Shown here in pieces: positions 27,364 to 33,779 of a stretch of DNA of 64,000 nt. Position 1 is the first letter of the stretch; each line of letters begins with the position of its first letter. Source of the stretch: Pedobacter steynii. GTDB taxonomy: Bacteria; Bacteroidota; Bacteroidia; Sphingobacteriales; Sphingobacteriaceae. The notes under the pieces were generated by a model that was given only the letters and a program-made list of their open reading frames with translations, ran no database searches and was not told the origin of the DNA. Where the stretch lies: contig NZ_FNGY01000003.1 in assembly GCF_900103665.1 (NCBI RefSeq), positions 913,589 through 977,588 on the forward strand, written 5' to 3'. Position numbers and translations under genes: made by a program.

Positions 27364-28194
27364 ATGAAGACAACCTTATTAATCCCTATCCTTTGCTGCT
27401 TTATTATTTCTAGCTGTAGTACAACAAAACGCCAATCTAAAGAAGCTCATGCTGAACGAGATGGATGGATTTCCCTTTTCAACAAAAAAGACATTAAAGA
27501 CTGGTTTGTAAAGATCCATCACCATGGGATAGATGAGAATTTCGGCAATACATTTCGCGTAGAAGATGGCATGGTGAAAGTGAGGTATGATCAGTATGGC
27601 GATTTCAACGACCAGTTCGGTCATTTATATTACAAGGTCCCTTACTCCTATTATCACCTCGTGGTGGAATACCGTTTCGTAGGCGAACTTCAAAAAGGGG
27701 CGCCATCCTACACCCTTCGAAACAGTGGTGTAATGTTTCATTCTCAGGACCCACGGACGATGCTTAAAGAACAAGACTGGCCGATATCTGTAGAGATGCA
27801 GTTTCTGGGTGGTTTAGGAGATGGAAAACCAAGGCCAACAGGCAATATGTGTTCGCCGGGAACGAATGTTGTTTATCAGGGAAAACTAGCTGCGTCTCAT
27901 TGTCTTAACTCCAGTTCAAAGACTTACGATGGAGATCAATGGGTACGTGCAGAACTGATTGTTCTTGGCGATTCTCTGATTACCCATATCATCAACGGAG
28001 ATACGGTATTACAATATTCAAAGCCTCAGATTGGAGGAGGAGTGGCAAACGGATATGATCCAAAAATGAAAATAGACGGGAAGTTACTCAGCAACGGCTA
28101 TATCGCCCTGCAAAGCGAAGGACAACCTATAGATTTCCGCAAGGTGGAACTTAAAGATCTGTCGGCACTAAAAGAAAAAGCTAAACGCAGGTAA
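27364..28194 (+). CDS. DUF1080 (3-keto-disaccharide hydrolase-type) lipoprotein
   Basis: Lipoprotein of 276 residues with lipobox ISSC (Cys18). The mature protein is a concanavalin/LamG-like beta sandwich of the DUF1080 family, named 3-keto-disaccharide hydrolase after characterised members. Blocks typical of the family are DGWISLFNKKDIKDW, TFRVEDGMVKV, VEYRFVGE, SGVMFHSQDP, ISVEMQFLGG and GYIALQSEGQPIDFRKVEL. Bacteroidota carry many copies; substrate cannot be assigned and the family also includes proteins of unknown role. A frame extension to a TTG at 27352 is rejected because the ATG at 27364 gives a proper signal peptide. It ends 4 bases from the convergent sigma-factor gene with no terminator between. 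Confidence 0.88.
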   Translation: MKTTLLIPILCCFIISSCSTTKRQSKEAHAERDGWISLFNKKDIKDWFVKIHHHGIDENFGNTFRVEDGMVKVRYDQYGDFNDQFGHLYYKVPYSYYHLVVEYRFVGELQKGAPSYTLRNSGVMFHSQDPRTMLKEQDWPISVEMQFLGGLGDGKPRPTGNMCSPGTNVVYQGKLAASHCLNSSSKTYDGDQWVRAELIVLGDSLITHIINGDTVLQYSKPQIGGGVANGYDPKMKIDGKLLSNGYIALQSEGQPIDFRKVELKDLSALKEKAKRR

Positions 28195-28198
28195 CCTG

Positions 28199-29059
28199 TT
28201 AGAAATATTCTGCAAGGTAAGGAGTTCTGCAATTCTGTCTCAGCGTTTTCAAAGCTCTGTCTTTTAACTGTCGGATCCTTTCCTTGCTCAAATTAAATAC
28301 TTCCACCATATCATCCAGTGTTAATGCAGTATGGTTATCCAGGCCAAAGAAAAGGGTGATGATCCATTTTTCCCGTTCCGGCAAAACGCCCAATGTGCGG
28401 TTGAGGTCTTCACTCAATGACTCCGTCATCATTAATGCATCGGTATTAGGCACGTTGTCGTTAGCCAGGGTATCCATCAGGGTAAAGCCACTTTCTTCGT
28501 TGGTGGTCATATCCAGAGAGTAAGACAAGGGGGCACTGGACAAATAATCGGCTACTTTTTCCTGAGAGAGCTCAGTAGCAACAGAAAGCTCCTCATAAGT
28601 AGGCAACCTTTCGAGCTTTTGTTCTAACAGGTCAGCGGCTTTATTAATTTTAATAATTCCCAGCACCTGATTTCCAGGGAGCCTGATCATTCTTTTCTGA
28701 TCGGCAAGGGCCTGCATAATGCTCTGACGAATCCACCAAACTGCAAAAGAAATGAATTTGAAACCTTTGGTATCGTCAAAACGGTGTGCTGCTTTAATCA
28801 GGCCCAGATTTCCTTCACTGATCAGGTCGGCCAATTGCAGACCTCTGTTCTGATATTTTTTTGCGACAGAAACGACGAAACGTAAATTGGTTTTCACCAA
28901 TTTATCCAATGCCACAGTATCTCCTTTTTTTATCCTTTTGGCCAGGCTCAATTCCTCATCAATGCTGAGGAGGTCTATCCTGCCGATATCTGTCAGGTAT
29001 TTATCGATGGAATCTGTGTCTCTGTTGGTAATGGATTGCGCGATCTTTAACTGTCTCAT
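28199..29059 (-). CDS. RpoD-family RNA polymerase sigma factor, probably a divergent paralogue
   Basis: Sigma-70 protein of 286 residues lacking region 1.1, as Bacteroidota primary sigma factors do. Region 2 is strong (NLRFVVSVAKKYQNRG, EGNLGLIKAAHRFD, FKFISFAVWWIRQSI). Later parts depart from the highly conserved primary factor: where that protein normally reads like IVRLPLNQVGSLNKI, this one has MIRLPGNQVLGIIKI; the region 4.2 helix reads NLSKERIRQLKDRAL instead of the usual LTRERVRQIKEKA; and the C-terminus is NCRTPYLAEYF. It is therefore more likely a second, group 2 type sigma than the housekeeping one. Its ATG overlaps the serC stop by 4 bases (ATGA), so it is translated with serC. Confidence 0.85.
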   Translation of the reverse strand: MRQLKIAQSITNRDTDSIDKYLTDIGRIDLLSIDEELSLAKRIKKGDTVALDKLVKTNLRFVVSVAKKYQNRGLQLADLISEGNLGLIKAAHRFDDTKGFKFISFAVWWIRQSIMQALADQKRMIRLPGNQVLGIIKINKAADLLEQKLERLPTYEELSVATELSQEKVADYLSSAPLSYSLDMTTNEESGFTLMDTLANDNVPNTDALMMTESLSEDLNRTLGVLPEREKWIITLFFGLDNHTALTLDDMVEVFNLSKERIRQLKDRALKTLRQNCRTPYLAEYF

Positions 29060-30165
29060 ACAGATTCACTTTGTGCTAGTTCAACCTCTTTATTTTCTTT
29101 TTCGAAATCATTCATGCAGTTTACCAGAACTTCCACACTTGAAATCGGCAATGCATTATATAAGGATGCCCTGAAGCCACCCACCGAACGGTATCCTTTC
29201 ACACCGACCACTCCTCTTGCAGCAGCGAAATCAAGGAATTCCTGTTCCAGAGATGGATTCTTCATTTTAAAGGTGACGTTCATTCTTGACCTGTGATCCG
29301 GATCTGCAAGGCCATAGAACAATGGATTGCGGTCAATTTCCTGATAGAGTAATATTGCTTTAGCAATATTCTCTGTTTCAATCTGTGTTACGCCTCCTTT
29401 TTCTTTTAACCACCTTAGGTTTAACATCGCCACATAGATAGAGAATACCGGAGGTGTATTAAAAAGAGAACCATTGTCCCTGTAGATGCGATAATCCGAC
29501 ATGGATGGAACCTGGCGTTGTATTTTTTCGAGCAAGCTATCTTTCACCACGACCAGCGTCATTCCTGCTGGTCCCATATTTTTTTGTGCCCCTGCATAAA
29601 TCAGGTCAAAGTCTGCCACGTTTACCCTTCTGCTGAAAATATCAGATGACATATCACAGATCACCGGAACACTCGTTGGCGGAAAGCTGAACATTTCAGT
29701 TCCTTCAATTGTATTGTTAGAAGTATAGTGGAAATAGGCAGCATCTTCCGGGATTTCATATCCAAGAGGGATATAGTTATATCCTTTATCTTTTGAAGAG
29801 GCCACAATATCGACCTCGCCAAACAACAAGGCCTCTTTAATTGCTTTTTGAGAGAAGTATCCACAATCCAGATAAGCGGCCTTTCTATCCTGATGAAGGA
29901 AGTTCATAGCAAGCATAGAAAACTGAGTACTTGCTCCTCCCTGCAAAAAGAGAATGCTGTAACCTTCGGGTACTTCCAGCAATTCCTTTACTAAATCCCC
30001 GGTTTCTTTCATTACCGCTTCGAACTCCGGAGTACGGTGTGAAATTTCCAGAATACTCAGGCCAATGCCATTGAAATTCCTGACAGCATCTGCTGCCTGA
30101 TCTAAAACGTTAGCAGGTAAGATACAAGGCCCGGCTCCGAAATTGTGTTTGATAATTGTTGTCAT
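29056..30165 (-). CDS. serC: Phosphoserine aminotransferase
   Basis: PLP enzyme converting 3-phosphohydroxypyruvate and glutamate to phosphoserine in serine synthesis; it also serves pyridoxal phosphate synthesis in some bacteria. The 369 residues match. The cofactor lysine is Lys195 in IYAGAQKNMGPAG; other blocks are FGAGPCILP, EISHRTPEF, LFLQGGASTQF, CDMSSDIFSR and GGFRASLYNALP. The stop codon overlaps the start of the sigma-factor gene. No serA or serB is nearby. A perfect match to the E. coli Lrp consensus lies 66-80 bases upstream, and an Lrp-type regulator is transcribed divergently. Confidence 0.97.
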   Translation of the reverse strand: MTTIIKHNFGAGPCILPANVLDQAADAVRNFNGIGLSILEISHRTPEFEAVMKETGDLVKELLEVPEGYSILFLQGGASTQFSMLAMNFLHQDRKAAYLDCGYFSQKAIKEALLFGEVDIVASSKDKGYNYIPLGYEIPEDAAYFHYTSNNTIEGTEMFSFPPTSVPVICDMSSDIFSRRVNVADFDLIYAGAQKNMGPAGMTLVVVKDSLLEKIQRQVPSMSDYRIYRDNGSLFNTPPVFSIYVAMLNLRWLKEKGGVTQIETENIAKAILLYQEIDRNPLFYGLADPDHRSRMNVTFKMKNPSLEQEFLDFAAARGVVGVKGYRSVGGFRASLYNALPISSVEVLVNCMNDFEKENKEVELAQSESV

Positions 30166-30197
30166 TAGTTGCAGTTGATTGCTCCAAAGTTCGGAAG

Positions 30198-30252
30198 GTC
30201 AAAACAGATATCTAATTTTTCCACTACATTCAGCAAATTTTTCTGTTTTGAC
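30198..30252. repeat. 11-bp perfect inverted repeat in the serC-lrp gap
   Basis: GTCAAAACAGA at 30198-30208 is mirrored by TCTGTTTTGAC at 30242-30252, with a 33-base spacer. The right arm overlaps the Lrp-like site. The centres of the arms are 44 bases apart, about four helical turns. Confidence 0.6.
30231..30245. promoter_or_regulatory. Perfect match to the Lrp consensus site
   Basis: CAGCAAATTTTTCTG fits YAGHAWATTWTDCTR at all 15 positions. It lies between serC and the Lrp-family gene, about 50-65 bases upstream of a possible serC start (GAACTTTG at 30192-30185, one mismatch to the -7 box). Confidence 0.5.
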
Positions 30253-30385
30253 TATTTCAAACCATACAATTTTTGGTAGGCAATTATTATCCATCCATCA
30301 GGCAAAATATAATTTCCCTACTATCCTATTTTTTAGAGAGTTAAGGTATTATGTACACTATCCTTAATGCGGGAAGGGCCAAATG

Positions 30386-30415
30386 TTTCATAAAAAATAA
30401 ATAATACTATATTTG
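30386..30415 (+). promoter_or_regulatory. Promoter of the Lrp-type gene, TTTC-N18-TATATTTG
   Basis: Exact -7 box TATATTTG at 30408-30415, with TTTC at 30386-30389 in the -33 position. The leader would be about 50 bases. Confidence 0.55.
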
Positions 30416-30469
30416 AGCGGAATAACGTTATAAAAATATACACTAAGCTAGAAATTCATTCGCTGAACA

Positions 30470-30931
30470 ATGTCTAAATTAGATCCTACACATCTTGGAA
30501 TTTTACGCCTGTTACAGGAAGATGCCAGAATGACTCATAAGGAGTTGGCAAGAAGGTTGAGAAAAAGCGTTTCTCCAATTTTTGAAAGGGTAAAATGGCT
30601 CGAACAAAATGGCTATATCAAGGGATACACGGCATTGGTAGATTTACAAAAGAGTAGCAACAGCATCATTTCTTATACTCATATTCAGATGAACGACCAT
30701 TCTGAGGAAGCTTTGAGTGCTTTCCAAAGAGAAGTTGTTCTTTTTGACGATGTCAGAGAGTGTTATTACATCACTGGAAATTTCGACTTTATCCTAAAGA
30801 TTGTATCCCCGGATATGAAAGGTTATAATGATTTCCTGCGTGGCCAGTTGTCTAAATTACCCAATGTAGGAAGTGTACAGAGTTTCCTGGTCTTATCCGA
30901 AGAGAAAAGAGATACGACTTATAAAATATAG
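30470..30931 (+). CDS. Lrp/AsnC family transcriptional regulator
   Basis: Feast/famine regulator of 153 residues. The N-terminal helix-turn-helix (about 5-60) reads ILRLLQEDARMTHKELARRL, then SVSPIFERVKWLEQNGYIKG. The C-terminal RAM/AsnC effector domain (about 68-145) has VRECYYITGNFDFILKIVSPDM, the pattern around the amino-acid pocket of the family. It is divergent from serC, and the gap holds an Lrp-consensus match, so control of serC and of itself is a reasonable inference. Which amino acid it senses cannot be read from the sequence. Confidence 0.94.
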   Translation: MSKLDPTHLGILRLLQEDARMTHKELARRLRKSVSPIFERVKWLEQNGYIKGYTALVDLQKSSNSIISYTHIQMNDHSEEALSAFQREVVLFDDVRECYYITGNFDFILKIVSPDMKGYNDFLRGQLSKLPNVGSVQSFLVLSEEKRDTTYKI

Positions 30932-31106
30932 CTCCGGATATAATGATGTCATCACCGCTTTGATCATTTGCCGGGATAGGAAAAAGAAACAAAAGTACAA
31001 ACGTGATTCGCAGGCCAACAAGGCTTTACTATTAATTAAAAATAGAGAAAAGAGGGGGTATTTGAGACAAATTTTCTTAATTTGCATCTTATAAAGAGAT
31101 CATGAT

Positions 31107-32081
31107 ATGGTACAGGTAGGCCTTTTATTAACCAACAAATACCGTTTACTTAGTGTCGCAGCAATTTTAGACGTGTTCGATACAGTTAACAGTCATTATG
31201 AAAATAATGGAGAAGCTCCTTTCTTCAAGATCAATCTGATCCGGAACGGAAGTTCAGCTTATGAGGGTGCTTCTTTTGAAAAGTATTCCTCTCTTTCCTT
31301 AAACGAATCCGGACAACAAGACCTGGTTTTAATCCCTGCATTTGACGGTGCAGACCTCAACTCTTCTATCCATAACAATCTGGAGTTTTTACCCTGGATG
31401 CAACAGCAATATAAAAAGGGAGCAGAACTTGCTAGTTTTTGTACAGGCGCATTTTTACTGGCTGCCAGTGGCCTTTTAAATGGCAAAAATGCCACAACTC
31501 ATGTCAATGCCAGTCAGGCTTTCTCTTCCAGTTTTCCGGATGTTTACTTTCAACCTGATAAAGTGGTTACCATTGACAAAGGAATCTATACCAGCGGGGG
31601 CGCAACGAGTAGTTTTCATCTGATGCTGACACTCATTCACAATTATTGTAACCGTAATCTGGCCGTTCATATTGCAAAGATTTTTGCGATCGACATGAAC
31701 AGGGAACAGCAAAGTTATTTCGGGACTTTTCATCCGGCTAAAGATCATGGCGATGAGCTGGTTGTTAAAACACAGCTTTGCATTGAAAATGCCTATAAAG
31801 AAGCAGTCACTATTGAGGATATCTTACAGCAGATTCCATCCAGCAGACGTAATATTGTACGTCGTTTTAAACAGGCTACCGGAAATACGCTGATCGAATA
31901 TTTACAGAAAACCAGAATAGAAGCTGCCAAAAAACTATTGGAACAAACCAATTTCAGCATTTTAGAAATCATGCTCCATTCCGGTTATAATGACTTAAAG
32001 ACATTCCGGCAGCTTTTTAAGAAAAACTCCGGAATGACTCCTAAAGATTATCGGGATAAGTTTAAGCCGAAAGCTGCATAG
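31107..32081 (+). CDS. GlxA family regulator: DJ-1/PfpI domain plus AraC helix-turn-helix
   Basis: Regulator of 324 residues. The N-terminal half (about 1-185) is a DJ-1/PfpI-type domain with the nucleophile-elbow-like segment ASFCTGAFLLAASGLL and TSGGATSSFHLML. The C-terminal 100 residues form an AraC-type double helix-turn-helix (VTIEDILQQIPSSRRNIVRRF, then FSILEIMLHSGYNDLKTFRQLFKKNSGMTPKDYR). Most such proteins are activators whose DJ-1 domain binds a ligand and has no enzymatic activity. Ligand and targets are unknown. It overlaps the 3' end of the convergent PepSY gene by 20 bases. Confidence 0.92.
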   Translation: MVQVGLLLTNKYRLLSVAAILDVFDTVNSHYENNGEAPFFKINLIRNGSSAYEGASFEKYSSLSLNESGQQDLVLIPAFDGADLNSSIHNNLEFLPWMQQQYKKGAELASFCTGAFLLAASGLLNGKNATTHVNASQAFSSSFPDVYFQPDKVVTIDKGIYTSGGATSSFHLMLTLIHNYCNRNLAVHIAKIFAIDMNREQQSYFGTFHPAKDHGDELVVKTQLCIENAYKEAVTIEDILQQIPSSRRNIVRRFKQATGNTLIEYLQKTRIEAAKKLLEQTNFSILEIMLHSGYNDLKTFRQLFKKNSGMTPKDYRDKFKPKAA

Positions 32082-33402
32082 CAGGTTTCTGTTTTACTTT
32101 TTTAGTCTTTTTCTTCATCTTATTCAACCAGATCAAAGTTCCGGTAATGGGTAAGCTTGTGGCAATCAGACAGGCAAGAAAATAAATGATTTTTGTAAAC
32201 ATACCGTACACATCTCCCAGATGTAATGCTTTAATCGAGCCAGAGATGCGCTCATTAAATGGTTTATCCTTAAATACCTCTATTTTTAGTACCCCAGCTG
32301 TGTATTGATCTAATAACAATTTATCTCCTGCCGAAGGTGCAAAAAAACCAACCTTATTTTTTGTGATGGCAATTGCTGAGATAGAATCTTTAGGCAGACT
32401 AATGCTGTAATCTCCGGGATAAGGTAGCACTGCATCTGCTTTTTTCAGATAATCTGCAATGTTTAGTGGCGCTCCGGCTGTGCCCGCTTTAATCACTGAA
32501 ACCGGATCTTTTGGTGGTTCAAAGCCTTCCGGCTGATAAGTACCTAATGTTTTACGCAAGGCCTCTCGATACCAGGGGAACGACCATTGAGGTCCTGTGA
32601 TGCCCATCAGGAATAAAAAGATGCAGGCGTAAAAACCCAGACTATTGTGCAGGTCATGATTGGTTCTTTTCCAACTTCCTTTCCATCTCACCTTTAAACC
32701 CTGTTTCCATGATTTCAATCTTTGTGGGAACCAGATGACCATTCCTGTGATGACGCCAAGTGTAAAAAGGATCGTTGCCGCACCGGAAATATAACTGCCT
32801 AATTTTCTGTTTTCCAATTCTCCGAAAACAGGCTTTTCGATTTTATCTAAAAGCAACCATCGGTGGAGACTAAACATGGTCTTCATAAAAGAAGCGGCAG
32901 TACTTTTTGTTTCTGAGATATTGCCGATCACTTCTCCCGTATATTGGTTCACGGCAAAAGCTGAGGGGCGTTTTCCTTCAGCAGGTTTATCTTTTCCAGC
33001 TTTCCCTTTCTCTGCTTTATCTTTTTCTTCTTTATCTTTTTCTTCTTTAGCCGGAGCCTTCGCGGCTTCTCCTTCTTTTTTCTCTTCTTTCATTTTCACC
33101 ATGAACTGATAAGTCCGGTTAGGATCGGAAGGGATTTTTACAGAAACAACTTTTCCGCCAGTATTGGCTTTCACTTTTCCAATAAGTTCTTCAATAGGTA
33201 AAGCCACCGCTCCTGCTGTATGTCCTACTTTATATAACTCCGGAGTTGACATTTCTTTGACTTCCGTATTAAATACATAAAGTGTTCCGCTGAGACAAAC
33301 TACAATGACAATAATTCCACTGGCTAATCCCAGCCATAAGTGAATGTCATTAAAAAGTTTACGTGTGATCTGCCAGGCAGATCTTGGTGTTGATTGTTTC
33401 AT
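32062..33402 (-). CDS. PepSY-associated transmembrane protein
   Basis: Inner-membrane protein of 446 residues of the PepSY_TM family (YP: KLFNDIHLWLGLASGIIVIVVCLSGTLYVF at the N-terminus, later HNSLGFYACIFLFLMGITGP and a final hydrophobic pair). About four membrane segments hold two periplasmic PepSY-like domains. In Bacteroidota such genes often accompany siderophore receptors and some relatives are ferric-siderophore reductases; no receptor is in this window. Residues about 108-152 are a Lys/Glu/Ala-rich insertion, partly from an exact 15-bp tandem duplication, placed where a tight turn is expected. The decayed AraC-like fragment upstream may be the remains of its regulator. Confidence 0.88.
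   Translation of the reverse strand: MKQSTPRSAWQITRKLFNDIHLWLGLASGIIVIVVCLSGTLYVFNTEVKEMSTPELYKVGHTAGAVALPIEELIGKVKANTGGKVVSVKIPSDPNRTYQFMVKMKEEKKEGEAAKAPAKEEKDKEEKDKAEKGKAGKDKPAEGKRPSAFAVNQYTGEVIGNISETKSTAASFMKTMFSLHRWLLLDKIEKPVFGELENRKLGSYISGAATILFTLGVITGMVIWFPQRLKSWKQGLKVRWKGSWKRTNHDLHNSLGFYACIFLFLMGITGPQWSFPWYREALRKTLGTYQPEGFEPPKDPVSVIKAGTAGAPLNIADYLKKADAVLPYPGDYSISLPKDSISAIAITKNKVGFFAPSAGDKLLLDQYTAGVLKIEVFKDKPFNERISGSIKALHLGDVYGMFTKIIYFLACLIATSLPITGTLIWLNKMKKKTKKVKQKPAMQLSA
33016..33045. repeat. 15-bp perfect tandem duplication in the PepSY gene
   Basis: TTTATCTTTTTCTTC is present twice head to tail (33016-33030, 33031-33045). On the coding strand it encodes KEEKD twice within the charged linker. 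Confidence 0.85.
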
Positions 33403-33421
33403 TTAGGCCTTGTGTTTTTTG

Positions 33422-33429
33422 CAAATTTA
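33422..33429 (-). promoter_or_regulatory. -7 box TAAATTTG of the PepSY gene
   Basis: Exact TAnnTTTG match on the minus strand, 19 bases ahead of the ATG at 33402. The adjacent 8-bp inverted repeat just upstream could hold a regulator. No clear -33 element. Confidence 0.45.
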
Positions 33430-33481
33430 GTATAATTCCTCAATTATTAAGAACTAGTCTAAATACTTAAGGAATTACTTA

Positions 33482-33658
33482 GTATATGGTTACCTGAACC
33501 TATACAAAATGGAGCAGGCAAAAGCGATGGACTATAAACATGCCTCTCATTTCACGAGCGCCTTTCAAAAGTACTTTGGCTATCTGCTCCATAAGATCAA
33601 AATGTTGATGCTGGTATTTGACCCGGAATTTTATCTGGTTTTATTCCCGATATCCTGA
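33482..33658 (+). pseudogene. Remnant of an AraC-family regulator C-terminus
   Basis: An in-frame stretch ending at TGA 33656-33658 translates to a fragment that includes MDYKHASHFTSAFQKYFGYL and then HKIKML, the second helix-turn-helix and end of AraC-type regulators found in this phylum (compare GYKxxSHFxxAFKKxFGxxP). Just before it, LYKMEQAKAM resembles the first recognition helix (RMEKAKxLL) joined directly to DYKHASHF, as if about 15-20 residues between the two motifs were deleted. There is no upstream domain and only 49 codons follow the first ATG, so it is not a working regulator. PchR-like AraC regulators often sit beside siderophore and PepSY genes, which fits the neighbour. Confidence 0.6.
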
Positions 33659-33738
33659 TAATCGCGTGTTTTGTAGACAATCTGTTCTAAATCAACAACA
33701 TTTATCACAAAATTCTTTTCTTTAAAATAATTAATTTC

Positions 33739-33746
33739 TATCTTTG
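33739..33746 (+). promoter_or_regulatory. -7 box TATCTTTG of rpsA
   Basis: Exact TAnnTTTG match giving a leader of about 28 bases with an AAAAGGAG stretch about 12 bases before the ATG, one of the few Shine-Dalgarno-like sequences here. Confidence 0.55.
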
Positions 33747-33779
33747 CCGTCCCTCACGGGAAAAGGAGATTAAATTTTA

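Larger units (their letters stand above)
30166..30469. other. 304-bp divergent regulatory gap serC / Lrp-type gene
   Basis: No gene. It contains the Lrp-like site, an 11-bp inverted repeat, a one-mismatch -7 box for serC and an exact -7 box for the regulator, all listed separately. Long A and T runs make the rest strongly AT-rich. Confidence 0.7.
33403..33779. other. 377-bp gap between PepSY gene and rpsA
   Basis: Holds the minus-strand -7 box of the PepSY gene, an 8-bp inverted repeat TAATTCCT (33433-33440) / AGGAATTA (33470-33477), the AraC-like gene remnant, and the rpsA promoter. All but the inverted repeat have their own entries. Confidence 0.7.
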
